DNA of 64,000 nt from Streptomyces ardesiacus (GCF_003112575.1 NZ_BEWC01000009.1:62001-126000), one strand, 5' to 3'. Shown: positions 44,123 through 52,961, counted from the first letter of the stretch. Translations and numbers: made by a program. The notes: generated by a model from the sequence alone, not told the origin.

Positions 44123-45247
44123 GTGGGGCAGCGCCCGACTCCGCAGCAGATCCCGGTCGTCGTACTCGCCGGATTCCTCGGCTCCGGGAAAACCACCCTC
44201 CTCAACCACCTCCTCCACCGCAGCGGAGGCAGCCGTATCGGCGCCGTCGTCAACGACTTCGGGTCCATCGAGATCGACGCGATGGCCGTCGCCGGCGCCC
44301 TCGGCGACTCCACCGTGTCGCTGGGCAACGGATGCCTGTGCTGTGCCGTCGACGCGAGCGAACTCGACGGGTACCTGGAACGACTGGCCCGCCCCGAGGC
44401 CGGTATCGACGTCATCGTCATCGAGGCCAGCGGCCTCGCCGAACCGCAGGAACTGGTGCGCATGCTGCTCGCCACCGAGCAGCCGCGGATCGTCTACGGC
44501 GGGCTCGTCGAGGTCGTCGACGCCGCCGAGTTCGACGACACCCGTGCCAGGCACCCCGAGATCGACCGGCACCTGGCCCTCGCCGACCTGGTCGTGGTCA
44601 ACAAGACCGACCGGGCCCCCGACGCCGAGCGGGTGCTCGCCCTCGTGCACTCGCTCGCCGACGGTGCCGCCGTCGTCCCGGCCACCTACGGCCGTGTCGA
44701 CCCCGAGTTCCTCTACGACTGCCGGCCCAGCGAGGAACGCGTGGGGCAGCTGTCCTTCGACGACCTGTACGACCACTCCGAGGGCGGGGCGCACGCCGGA
44801 CACCTGCACGCCGCCTACGACACCCTGTCCTTCGTCTCCGGCCTCCCGCTCGACCCGCGCCGGCTCATGCGCTTCCTGGACAGCCGGCCCGAGGGCCTCT
44901 ACCGGATCAAGGGGTACGTCGACTTCGGCCCCTACGACACGCGGAACCGGTACGCCGTCCACGCCGTCGGGCGCTTCCTGCGCTTCTACCCGGAGCCCTG
45001 GACCGCCGCCGAGTCCGCCGGTCCCTGCGGCGGCGCTCCCGTCCGCCGTACCCAGCTCGTGCTCATCGGCACGGGCATCGACACGGCGGCCCTCGGCGCG
45101 GAACTCGACGCGTGCCGCCGGGACGCCGACGCCCCACCCGCCGACGAGCACGGCATGTGGGGCGTCCTGCGCTACGTGCCCGACGGCGAGGAGCCCGACG
45201 GCGAGGAGCCGCCGGACACCCCCCTAGGCCGCTCTGGGCCGCTCTAG
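44123..45247 (+). CDS. CobW/G3E-family GTPase (metallochaperone-type)
   Basis: 374 aa, GTG start with AGAGAGG upstream. Walker A GFLGSGKTT (18-26); metal-binding CLCC (71-74) in the family CXCC motif; NKTD (guanine specificity); Walker B-like VIVIEASGLAEP. The CobW C-terminal domain spans about 230-350, followed by an acidic tail with a duplicated DGEEP. His-rich DLYDHSEGGAHAGHLHAAYD (about 215-235) could bind Zn2+ or Co2+. Members deliver zinc or cobalt to enzymes. Its stop codon shares CTAG with the stop of the convergent parC gene. Confidence 0.92.
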   Translation: MGQRPTPQQIPVVVLAGFLGSGKTTLLNHLLHRSGGSRIGAVVNDFGSIEIDAMAVAGALGDSTVSLGNGCLCCAVDASELDGYLERLARPEAGIDVIVIEASGLAEPQELVRMLLATEQPRIVYGGLVEVVDAAEFDDTRARHPEIDRHLALADLVVVNKTDRAPDAERVLALVHSLADGAAVVPATYGRVDPEFLYDCRPSEERVGQLSFDDLYDHSEGGAHAGHLHAAYDTLSFVSGLPLDPRRLMRFLDSRPEGLYRIKGYVDFGPYDTRNRYAVHAVGRFLRFYPEPWTAAESAGPCGGAPVRRTQLVLIGTGIDTAALGAELDACRRDADAPPADEHGMWGVLRYVPDGEEPDGEEPPDTPLGRSGPL

Positions 45248-47700
45248 GCCGGACCCGCCACCACCGACACCGTCTTCGGCAGCGACACCCCCGAGCCGTC
45301 GCGGCGCGGGTCGATGTCCGGGAGCTGGGCGGGTGTGCCGTTCTTCTGCGCGGCGAGCGCCGGGGTGGCACCCGCCCAGGCGAAGGCCAGGCAGTCCTCG
45401 CCCTTCAGGAACCGCTGGCAGCGCACACCGCCCGTGGCGCGGCCCTTGCGCGGATACTGGTCGAACGGCGTCAGCTTGGCCGTGGTCTGCACGGAGTCGT
45501 CCAGCGTGCCGCGTGATCCGGCCACCGTGAAGACCACCGCGTCCGCCGCCGGATCCACCGCAGTGAACGAGATGACTTTCGCGCCGTCGGCGAGCTTGAT
45601 GCCCGCCACACCGCCCGCGGGACGGCCCTGCGGGCGGACCTGCGAGGCCTGGTAGCGCAGGAGCTGCGCGTCGTCCGTGATGAAGACGAGGTCCTCGTCC
45701 CCGGTGCGCAGCTCGGCCCCGCCGACGATGCGGTCGCCGTCCTTGAGGCTGATGACCTCCAACTCGTCCTTGTTGGACGGGTAGTCGGGCACCACTCGCT
45801 TGACGACGCCCTGTTCCGTGCCGAGCGCCAGCCCCGGAGAGGACTCGTCCAGCGTGGTCAGGCAGACGACGTCCTCGTCGTCCTCCAGGGACACGAACTC
45901 GGCCAGCGGCGCACCGCCCGCGAGGTTCGGCGTCGGCATGGACTCCGGGAGCTGGGGCAGGTCCACGACGTTCACCCGCAGCAGCCGGCCGGCGGACGTC
46001 ACCACGCCCACCTCGCCGCGTGCCGTGGACGGCACCGCCGAGACGATCAGGTCGTGCTTGACCCGCTTGGCACCCGCCTCCGTCACGAGCGGCTCGTCGT
46101 TCGCGGTGCGGGCCAGCAGGCCCGTCGACGACAGCAGCACCCGGCACGGGTCGTCCGCCACCTGGAGCGGCACGGCGGCGACGGGGGCGCCGCCCGACTC
46201 CAGCAGCATCGTACGGCGGTCGGTGCCGAACTTCTTCGCCACCGCCGCCAGTTCGGCCGAGACCAGCTTGCGCAGCTCCGCGTCCGAGTCGAGGATCCGG
46301 GTCAGCTCCTCGATCTCCGCGTTCAGCCGCTCCTTCTCGGACTCCAGCTCGATGCGGTCGTACTTGGTGAGCCGGCGCAGCGGCGTGTCCAGGATGTACT
46401 GCGTCTGGACGTCGCTCAGCGAGAAGCGCTCCATCAGGCGCTGCTTGGCCTGCGCGGAGTTGTCGCTGGAGCGGATGAGGCGGATGACCTCGTCGATGTC
46501 GACCAGGGCGGTGAGCAGGCCCTCCACCAGGTGCAGCCGGTCGCGCTTCTTGCCCCGGCGGAACTCGCTGCGGCGTCTGACGACGGTGAAGCGGTGGTCG
46601 AGGTAGACCTCCAGCAGCTCCTTGAGACCCAGGGTGAGCGGCTGGCCGTCCACCAGGGCGACGTTGTTGATGCCGAAGGACTCCTCCATGGCCGTCAGCT
46701 TGTAGAGCTGCTCCAGGACCGCCTCGGGCACGAAGCCGTTCTTGATCTCGATGACCAGGCGCAGACCGTGCTCGCGGTCGGTGAGGTCCTTGACGTCCGC
46801 GATGCCCTGGAGCTTCTTCGAGCCGACCAGGTCCTTGATCTTCGAGATGACCTTCTCGGGACCGACCCCGAAGGGCAGCTCGGTGACGACGAGACCCTTG
46901 CGGCGGGCCGTCACCGTCTCCACGGACACCGTCGCGCGGATCTTGAACGTGCCCCGTCCCGTCGCGTACGCGTCCCGGATGCCGGGCAGGCCGACGATCC
47001 GGCCGCCGGTGGGCAGGTCGGGGCCCGGCACGTGCTTCATCAGCGCGTCCAGGTCGGCGTTCGGATACCGGATCAGGTGCCGGGCCGCCGCGATCACCTC
47101 GCGCAGGTTGTGCGGCGGCATGTTGGTGGCCATGCCGACCGCGATGCCGGAGGCGCCGTTGACCAGCAGGTTCGGGAAGGCGGCGGGCAGCGCCACCGGC
47201 TCCTGCTCCTGGCCGTCGTAATTGGGGGCGAAGTCGACGGTGTCCTCGTCGATGGACTCCGTCATCAGGCCGGCGGCCTCGGCCATCCGGCTCTCGGTGT
47301 ACCGCATGGCGGCCGGCGGGTCGTCGTTGCCCAGCGAGCCGAAGTTGCCGTGGCCGTCCACCAGGGGCACGCGCATCGAGAACGGCTGGGCCATGCGCAC
47401 CAGCGCGTCGTAGATCGACGCGTCGCCGTGCGGGTGCAGCTTGCCCATCACCTCGCCGACGACGCGGGCGCACTTCACGTAGCCGCGCTCGGGCCGCAGG
47501 CCCATCTCGTTCATCTGGTAGACGATGCGGCGGTGCACCGGCTTGAGGCCGTCGCGGGCGTCCGGCAGCGCACGGGAGTAGATGACCGAGTACGCGTACT
47601 CGAGGAAGGAGCCCTGCATCTCGTCGACGACGTCGATGTCGAGGATCTTCTCCTCGTACGAGTCGTCGGGCGGCGGGGTCTTCGTACTACGGCGGGCCAT
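45244..47700 (-). CDS. parC: Type II topoisomerase subunit A (ParC / GyrA2)
   Basis: 818 aa. ATG at 47700 gives MARRSTKTPPPDDSYEEKILDIDV. The breakage-reunion domain contains HPHGDASIYDALVRMAQ and catalytic Tyr134 in AAMRYTESR. It also has the DNA gate and coiled-coil arm (TRILDSDAELRKLVSAEL), then a six-bladed beta-pinwheel C-terminal domain with repeated V-x-x-V-PST-x-RGEVGVVTSAGRLLRV-type blades. Ala94 occupies the position of GyrA Ser83 in E. coli, which affects quinolone affinity. Partner of ParE at 30.7 kb. It ends in a 4-base overlap with the CobW-type gene. Confidence 0.97.
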   Translation of the reverse strand: MARRSTKTPPPDDSYEEKILDIDVVDEMQGSFLEYAYSVIYSRALPDARDGLKPVHRRIVYQMNEMGLRPERGYVKCARVVGEVMGKLHPHGDASIYDALVRMAQPFSMRVPLVDGHGNFGSLGNDDPPAAMRYTESRMAEAAGLMTESIDEDTVDFAPNYDGQEQEPVALPAAFPNLLVNGASGIAVGMATNMPPHNLREVIAAARHLIRYPNADLDALMKHVPGPDLPTGGRIVGLPGIRDAYATGRGTFKIRATVSVETVTARRKGLVVTELPFGVGPEKVISKIKDLVGSKKLQGIADVKDLTDREHGLRLVIEIKNGFVPEAVLEQLYKLTAMEESFGINNVALVDGQPLTLGLKELLEVYLDHRFTVVRRRSEFRRGKKRDRLHLVEGLLTALVDIDEVIRLIRSSDNSAQAKQRLMERFSLSDVQTQYILDTPLRRLTKYDRIELESEKERLNAEIEELTRILDSDAELRKLVSAELAAVAKKFGTDRRTMLLESGGAPVAAVPLQVADDPCRVLLSSTGLLARTANDEPLVTEAGAKRVKHDLIVSAVPSTARGEVGVVTSAGRLLRVNVVDLPQLPESMPTPNLAGGAPLAEFVSLEDDEDVVCLTTLDESSPGLALGTEQGVVKRVVPDYPSNKDELEVISLKDGDRIVGGAELRTGDEDLVFITDDAQLLRYQASQVRPQGRPAGGVAGIKLADGAKVISFTAVDPAADAVVFTVAGSRGTLDDSVQTTAKLTPFDQYPRKGRATGGVRCQRFLKGEDCLAFAWAGATPALAAQKNGTPAQLPDIDPRRDGSGVSLPKTVSVVAGPA

Positions 47701-48036
47701 CGCTGCCGGCTCCTTGCTGAAGCGTGAACGGTGATCTGACGCCGTCCATTGTGGACTGCGGCACTGACAGCGACCGACCAGGACCCGTCACGGGCTGCCC
47801 GGCCCGGCGCTGCCCGCAGGGTACGCCCTCGTGCCCGGCCGCCGTCCCCGGCGGGCCGCCGGCCGCCTGCTCGCTCTCGGCGTACGCGGCCCGGGAACTC
47901 CACCGGTGGCCCGCACGCTTGCATACAGTGGCAGGATCGGTGGAATTCCGCAGTTCCGCCCAATGATTCACCACGTGGTTCACCGAGTGCCCCACCCGGT
48001 GGATCCACCAAGAATTCCGCGATCGAAGGGACGTAC
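47701..48036. other. Divergent region parC/M16 protease
   Basis: 336 bases. It contains a TACAGT hexamer (47935-47940) that could be a -10 for the M16 operon, and two near-repeated segments with TTCACCACGTGG. No RNA gene or further open frame with codon bias is recognised. Confidence 0.5.
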
Positions 48037-49425
48037 ATGCCCATGGGTCACACGGCCACAGCCCAGGCAGGCTCCGGCGGCCTGACAGCGACCGAGCACC
48101 GCCTGGCCAACGGCCTGCGCGTGGTGCTCTCCGAGGACCACCTGACCCCGGTCGCGGCGGTGTGCCTCTGGTACGACGTCGGCTCGCGCCACGAGGTCAA
48201 GGGGCGCACCGGCCTGGCTCACCTTTTCGAGCACCTCATGTTCCAGGGCTCCGCCCAGGTCAAGGGCAACGGCCACTTCGAGCTGGTGCAGGGCGCCGGC
48301 GGCTCGCTCAACGGCACCACCAGCTTCGAGCGGACCAACTACTTCGAGACCATGCCCGCCCACCAGTTGGAGCTCGCCCTCTGGCTGGAGGCCGACCGCA
48401 TGGGCTCCCTGCTGGCCGCCCTGGACGAGGAGTCCATGGAGAACCAGCGCGACGTCGTCAAGAACGAACGCCGCCAGCGCTACGACAACGTCCCCTACGG
48501 CACGGCCTTCGAGAAGCTGACCGCCCTCGCCTATCCGGAGGGCCACCCCTACCACCACACGCCGATCGGCTCGATGGCCGACCTGGACGCGGCCACCCTG
48601 GACGACGCGCGCGCGTTCTTCCGCACCTACTACGCGCCGAACAACGCGGTGCTGTCGGTCGTCGGCGACATCGACCCCGAGCAGACCCTCGCCTGGATCG
48701 AGAAGTACTTCGGCTCCATCCCCTCGCACGACGGCAAGCAGCCTCCCCGGGACGGCTCGCTGCCCGACGTCATGGGGGAGCAGGTCCGCGAGGTCGTCGA
48801 GGAGGAGGTCCCCGCCCGCGCCCTGATGGCGGCCTACCGCCTGCCGGAGGACGGCACGCGCGCGTGCGACGCGGCCGACCTGGCCCTCACCGTCCTGGGC
48901 GGCGGTGAGTCGTCCCGCCTCTACAACCGGCTCGTACGCCGCGACCGCACGGCCGTCGCCGCCGGGTTCGGCCTGCTGCGGCTCGCCGGGGCGCCCTCCC
49001 TGGGGTGGCTGGACGTGAAGACCTCCGGCGACGTCGAGGTGCCGGTCATCGAGAGCGCCGTCGACGAGGAACTGGCCCGCTTCGCCGAAGAGGGGCCCAC
49101 GGCCGAGGAGATGGAGCGCGCCCAGGCCCAGCTGGAGCGCGAGTGGCTGGACCGCCTGGGCACCGTCGCCGGCCGCGCCGACGAACTGTGCCGGTACGCC
49201 GTCCTGTTCGGCGACCCCCAGCTCGCCCTGACGGCCGTGCAGCGGGTGCTGGAGGTGACCGCGGAGGAGGTCCAGGAGGTCGCCAAGGCCCGCCTGCGCC
49301 CCGACAACCGCGCGGTGCTCGTCTACGAACCGACCGCACCGGCCGACGAGACCGACGCCGACGAGACCACCGTCACCGTCTCGGTGACCGACGCCACCGA
49401 CGAGAACGAGGAGGCGGCCAAGTGA
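48037..49425 (+). CDS. M16-family zinc protease, catalytic subunit
   Basis: 462 aa. ATG at 48037 with GAAGGGA seven bases before (a second ATG two codons on). The inverted zinc motif HLFEH (H62, E65, H66) is followed about 70 residues later by the third ligand Glu in ENQRDVVKNERRQRYDN, so the active site is intact. Layout is the two-domain M16B type (mitochondrial processing peptidase beta-like). The following gene, overlapping by 4 bases, encodes a paralogue of exactly the same length without the zinc motif. It probably degrades short peptides or processes exported proteins. No signal peptide is seen. Confidence 0.95.
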   Translation: MPMGHTATAQAGSGGLTATEHRLANGLRVVLSEDHLTPVAAVCLWYDVGSRHEVKGRTGLAHLFEHLMFQGSAQVKGNGHFELVQGAGGSLNGTTSFERTNYFETMPAHQLELALWLEADRMGSLLAALDEESMENQRDVVKNERRQRYDNVPYGTAFEKLTALAYPEGHPYHHTPIGSMADLDAATLDDARAFFRTYYAPNNAVLSVVGDIDPEQTLAWIEKYFGSIPSHDGKQPPRDGSLPDVMGEQVREVVEEEVPARALMAAYRLPEDGTRACDAADLALTVLGGGESSRLYNRLVRRDRTAVAAGFGLLRLAGAPSLGWLDVKTSGDVEVPVIESAVDEELARFAEEGPTAEEMERAQAQLEREWLDRLGTVAGRADELCRYAVLFGDPQLALTAVQRVLEVTAEEVQEVAKARLRPDNRAVLVYEPTAPADETDADETTVTVSVTDATDENEEAAK

Positions 49426-50810
49426 CCGAGCTCGCCACCATGGACTTCCACGCACAGCCGCAGGCCGGCGAGCCCAAGCCCTGGGCGTTCCCCGCCCCCG
49501 AGCGGGGCAGCCTGGGCAACGGCCTCACTGTGCTGCGCTGCCACCGCCCCGGCCAGCAGGTCGTCGCCGTCGAGGTGCTCCTGGACGCTCCCCTGGACGC
49601 CGAGCCGGCCGGTCTCGACGGCGTCGCCACCATCATGGCGCGCGCCTTCTCCGAGGGCACCGACAAGCACTCCGCCGAGGAGTTCGCCGCCGAGCTGGAG
49701 CGCTGCGGCGCCACCCTGGACGCACACGCCGACCACCCCGGTGTCCGGCTGAGCCTGGAGGTGCCCGTCTCGCGCCTCGCCAAGGCCCTCGGCCTGCTCG
49801 CCGACGCCCTCAGGGCGCCCGCCTTCGCCGACGGCGAGGTCGAACGGCTGGTGCGCAACCGGCTCGACGAGATCCCGCACGAGCTGGCCAACCCCTCCCG
49901 CCGTGCCGCGAAGGAACTCTCCAAGGAGCTGTTCCCGGCCGACTCGCGCATGTCCCGCCCGCGCCAGGGCACCGAGGAGACAGTCGCGGCCGTCGACTCG
50001 GCCGCCGTACGCGCCTTCTACGAGCGGCACGTCCGCCCCGCCACGGCCACCGCCGTGGTCGTCGGCGACCTCACCGGCGTCGACCTGGACGCGCTGCTCG
50101 GCGAGACCCTGGGTGCCTGGACCGGTGCGGCCGCCGAGCCCCGCCCCGTGCCCCCGGTGACCGCCGACGACCGGGGCCGGGTCGTCATCGTCGACCGTCC
50201 CGGCGCCGTCCAGACGCAGTTGCTGATCGGCCGCACCGGCGCCGACCGGCACGACCGCGTCTGGCCCGCGCAGGTGCTCGGCACCTACTGCCTCGGCGGC
50301 ACCCTCACCTCGCGCCTGGACCGCGTCCTGCGCGAGGAGAAGGGCTACACCTACGGCGTCCGGGCGTTCGGCCAGGTCCTGCGGTCCGCGCCGGACGGCA
50401 CGGGCGCCGCGATGCTCGCCATCAGCGGCTCCGTAGACACCCCCAACACCGGTCCCGCCCTGGAGGACCTGTGGACCGTGCTGCGCAAGCTCGCCGCGGA
50501 GGGGCTCACCGACGCCGAGCGCGACGTGGCCGTGCAGAACCTGGTGGGCGTGGCTCCGCTCAAGTACGAGACGGCGGCAGCCGTGGCGGACACGCTCGCC
50601 GACCAGGTCGAGCAGCACCTGCCCGACGACTTCCAGGCCACGCTCTACCGCCAACTGGCCGCCACGGGCACCGTGGAGGCCACGGCGGCGGTCGTGAACG
50701 CCTTCCCGGTGGACCGCCTCGTGACGGTCCTCGTCGGCGACGCGGCGCAGATCAAGGAGCCCGTCGAGGCCCTCGGCATCGGTGAAGTCACCGTGGTGGC
50801 GGCCGAGTAG
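49422..50810 (+). CDS. M16-family non-catalytic partner subunit
   Basis: 462 aa. GTG start overlapping the previous stop (GTGA). It has the M16 fold (GLTVLRCHRPGQQVVAVEVLLDAPLDAEPAGLDGVATIMARAFSEGTDKHSAEEFAAELERCGATLDAHADHPGVRLSLEVP). In place of HxxEH it reads ATIMARAFSEG, so it cannot bind zinc. A Gly-rich loop near residues 286-295 (CLGGTLTSRLDRVLREEKGYTYGVRAFG), the substrate-binding loop of the alpha subunit, is conserved. It probably forms a heterodimer with the upstream enzyme. Confidence 0.94.
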   Translation: MTELATMDFHAQPQAGEPKPWAFPAPERGSLGNGLTVLRCHRPGQQVVAVEVLLDAPLDAEPAGLDGVATIMARAFSEGTDKHSAEEFAAELERCGATLDAHADHPGVRLSLEVPVSRLAKALGLLADALRAPAFADGEVERLVRNRLDEIPHELANPSRRAAKELSKELFPADSRMSRPRQGTEETVAAVDSAAVRAFYERHVRPATATAVVVGDLTGVDLDALLGETLGAWTGAAAEPRPVPPVTADDRGRVVIVDRPGAVQTQLLIGRTGADRHDRVWPAQVLGTYCLGGTLTSRLDRVLREEKGYTYGVRAFGQVLRSAPDGTGAAMLAISGSVDTPNTGPALEDLWTVLRKLAAEGLTDAERDVAVQNLVGVAPLKYETAAAVADTLADQVEQHLPDDFQATLYRQLAATGTVEATAAVVNAFPVDRLVTVLVGDAAQIKEPVEALGIGEVTVVAAE

Positions 50811-50823
50811 CGGCCCGCTCGCG

Positions 50824-50861
50824 CGGCGGCCCTGGTGACCGGAGTGTCACCAGGGCCGCCG
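50824..50861 (+). terminator. Terminator of the M16 operon
   Basis: Perfect 16-bp stem (50824-50839 with 50846-50861), 6-base loop, followed by TTTGTCC. Confidence 0.88.
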
Positions 50862-50928
50862 TTTGTCCGGATTGGGGGAGTGGTTGCCTGTCTGCCCTGT
50901 GGCGTGCGCTACAAAAAGCCTGTTGCGT

Positions 50929-50958
50929 TTGAGGATGGAACGCGGCCGCGTTTAGCGT
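50929..50958 (+). promoter_or_regulatory. Candidate promoter of the riboswitch-M23 transcript
   Basis: TTGAGG, 18-base spacer, TAGCGT; initiation would fall near 50965, some 45 bases before the aptamer. Confidence 0.45.
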
Positions 50959-51007
50959 CGTCCGGGCTGTTCGTCAGGCAGTGCGCCGCACCCGCGGCAC
51001 CGGACAG

Positions 51008-51152
51008 TCATCGCCGAGTCCCCGTACGGCGCGAGCCAGGGGAGCCGGGGACCCACCGCAGTCCCTGGGGTGAATCGGACGCCCGCGCGCAGCGAGGGGG
51101 TCCGTAGGAGACCTTCCACCTCCGAACCCGTCAGCTAACCCGGTAGGCGAGA
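51008..51152 (+). ncRNA. ydaO-type c-di-AMP riboswitch
   Basis: The segment carries the conserved ydaO/c-di-AMP aptamer sequences in order: TCGCCGAGTC (start of P1), GGGGAGCCGGGGACCCA, CTGGGGTGAATCGGACG, TAGGAGACCTTCCACC and TCCGAACCCGTCAGCTAACC, then CGGTAGGCGAGAGGGAAGG. TCGCC at 51011-51015 pairs with GGCGA at 51144-51148 to close P1. The class binds cyclic di-AMP and usually controls cell-wall hydrolase and potassium genes in Actinobacteria. Here it precedes an M23 peptidase. High c-di-AMP typically turns such genes off. The ribosome site (AAGGAAAGGA) lies just past P1, so translational or terminator control is possible. Confidence 0.93.
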
Positions 51153-51176
51153 GGGAAGGAAAGGACAAGCCTCTAC

Positions 51177-51941
51177 ATGGCGTTCACGCGCGCCACCGGG
51201 AAGCACCGCCGTACCGGCCGGGTGCACCGCACCACCGCCCGCGCGGCGGGAGTCGCGGCCCTCGCCACCACCGGCGTCGTCGGCACCCTCGCCGCTCCGG
51301 CGCTCGCCGCCGAACCCGAGGTGGAGCAGAGCGGACTCACCCCGGTCGTCACCATCGGCGACTCCATAGCCGACGAGGTCGACGCCCAGGCCGTCGCCCA
51401 GAAGCAGGCGGCCGCGGACGCCGCCGCCCGTGAGGCGGCCCGGGAAGCGGCCCGCGAGCGGGCGGCCGAGGCGGCCAAGGAGGCGCGCGAGGCCAAGGAG
51501 CGCGCCGCGCGGGAGGCGGAACGCAAGCGCCTCAACACCTTCGTCGCGCCGATCACCGCCTCCTACGTCTCCACCGCGTACCGGGCCGGCAGCTCCCTGT
51601 GGTCCTCGGGCAGCCACACCGGCATCGACTTCCACGCCGCCGGCGGCACGTCCGTGCACGCGGTCGGCGTCGGCACCGTGGTGGAGGCCGGCTGGGGCGG
51701 GGCGTACGGCAACCAGGTCGTGATCAAGATGCACGACGGTACGTACACGCAGTACGGGCACCTGTCCTCCATCGGCGTCTCGGTCGGCCAGTCGGTCGAG
51801 CCCGGCCAGCAGATCGGCCTCTCCGGCGCCACCGGCAACGTCACCGGACCGCACCTGCACTTCGAGGCCCGTACCGGCCCCGAGTACGGCTCGGACATGG
51901 ACCCCGTCGCCTATCTCCGCTCCCACGGCGTGCACGTCTGA
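51177..51941 (+). CDS. Secreted M23 metallopeptidase (peptidoglycan hydrolase)
   Basis: 254 aa. A twin-basic N-terminus plus a hydrophobic stretch (VAALATTGVVGTLAAPALA) gives a signal peptide cleaved near residue 45. An Ala/Glu/Arg-rich coiled coil (about 70-122) follows, then the LytM/M23 domain. Its zinc ligands are His and Asp in HTGIDFHA and the HLHFE motif near residue 225 (ligand His and catalytic His). It should cleave peptide cross-bridges of peptidoglycan during growth or differentiation. Expression is controlled by a c-di-AMP riboswitch directly upstream. It ends with a strong terminator. Confidence 0.96.
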   Translation: MAFTRATGKHRRTGRVHRTTARAAGVAALATTGVVGTLAAPALAAEPEVEQSGLTPVVTIGDSIADEVDAQAVAQKQAAADAAAREAAREAARERAAEAAKEAREAKERAAREAERKRLNTFVAPITASYVSTAYRAGSSLWSSGSHTGIDFHAAGGTSVHAVGVGTVVEAGWGGAYGNQVVIKMHDGTYTQYGHLSSIGVSVGQSVEPGQQIGLSGATGNVTGPHLHFEARTGPEYGSDMDPVAYLRSHGVHV

Positions 51942-51966
51942 CACGAGACGTCCGACAGCGGTGTCG

Positions 51967-51998
51967 AAAAAGCCCCGGCTTCCCGAGCCGGGGCTTTT
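51967..51998 (+). terminator. M23 gene terminator
   Basis: 13-bp stem including A4/T4 ends (51968-51980 with 51986-51998), 5-base loop. Confidence 0.9.
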
Positions 51999-52084
51999 CG
52001 CATTTAATAGCGCCTGGATGGCCCGAGGTCGCTCAACACGCGTCGATCGTCGACGTTTTCACGGGGGTCAAGGGGAGGTCGGTC

Positions 52085-52780
52085 ATGCGCATTCCGGCGC
52101 ATTCGGTGTGCACCGCGATCCGGGACGACATCGTCGCCGGTGTCCACGGCCGCGGGAGCCGGCTCACCGAGGAGATCCTCGCCCGCCGCTACGGCGTCTC
52201 CCGAGTCCCCGTTCGCGAGGCCCTGCGCACACTGGAGGCCGAGGGCTTCGTGGTGACCCGGCGGCACGCGGGCGCGTGCGTCGCGGAGCCCACCGAGCAG
52301 GAGGCCGCCGACCTGCTGGAGACCCGCACGCTCCTGGAGCCGCTCGGCGCCTCACGGGCCGCCCGGCGGCGCACCGAGGCCCACCTCAAGGTGCTGCGCG
52401 GCCTGGTACGGCTGGGACAGGAGCGGGCCAGGCAGGGTACCGGCGAGGACCTGCGCCCGCTGGGAGGCTGGTTCCACGAGACCCTCGCCCGGGCGGCCGG
52501 CAGCCCCTCCCTGACCGCCCTGCTGACCCAGCTCCGCCGCAAGATCGCCTGGATGTACGTCGTCGAGGCCCCGGCCGGACCGGTGGAGTACTGGGCGGAG
52601 TACGGCGCGATCACCGACGCGGTGGCCCGGGGCGACGGCGACCGCGCACGGGCGCTCATGGCCCTGCACGTCGAGCGGTCGGCGGCGGCGTACCGGCTGC
52701 GGTTCGGCCCCGGCGGCGGGCGGACGGAGCGTGTGAGGAATGCGCAACGTCCCGTCAACACGGCGGGTCCGCAACGGTAA
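52085..52780 (+). CDS. GntR-family (FCD-type) transcriptional regulator
   Basis: 231 aa. ATG preceded by GGGGAGGTCGGTC. The N-terminal winged helix is HSVCTAIRDDIVAGVHGRGSRLTEEILARRYGVSRVPVREALRTLEAEGFVVTRRHAGACV. The FCD-like helical domain follows (ADLLETRTLLEPLGASRAARRRTEAHLKVLRGLV ... WFHETLARAAGSPSLTALLTQLRRKIAWMY ... ITDAVARGDGDRARALMALHVERSAAAYR). Ligand residues are less acidic than usual in FCD proteins. It converges on ptsH; the target is unknown. The basic, disordered tail is not typical. Confidence 0.94.
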   Translation: MRIPAHSVCTAIRDDIVAGVHGRGSRLTEEILARRYGVSRVPVREALRTLEAEGFVVTRRHAGACVAEPTEQEAADLLETRTLLEPLGASRAARRRTEAHLKVLRGLVRLGQERARQGTGEDLRPLGGWFHETLARAAGSPSLTALLTQLRRKIAWMYVVEAPAGPVEYWAEYGAITDAVARGDGDRARALMALHVERSAAAYRLRFGPGGGRTERVRNAQRPVNTAGPQR

Positions 52781-52882
52781 CGCGAGAGCCGTAGAAAAGG
52801 GCGGGGAATTCACGGTCGGCGATTTCCGCCGCCCGTGCGGGCAATGAACGGTCCGCGAACGGAATGGGTGGGCGTGCGGGCC

Positions 52883-52913
52883 GAAAGGGGAAAGAGGGGA
52901 AAGAGGAGAAAGG
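52883..52913 (+). repeat. 31-base polypurine tract
   Basis: An uninterrupted purine run with two near-copies of GGGGAAAGAGG, in the gap between the GntR gene and ptsH; the end merges with the ptsH terminator stem. Confidence 0.9.
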
Positions 52914-52941
52914 CCCGCCCGGTGGTCCCGGCGGGCCTTTC
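52908..52941. terminator. Bidirectional terminator GntR/ptsH
   Basis: 12-bp stem (52908-52919 with 52930-52941) with A-rich start and T-rich end on both strands. Confidence 0.85.
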
Positions 52942-52961
52942 GGTACTGCTGTCCGTCACGC

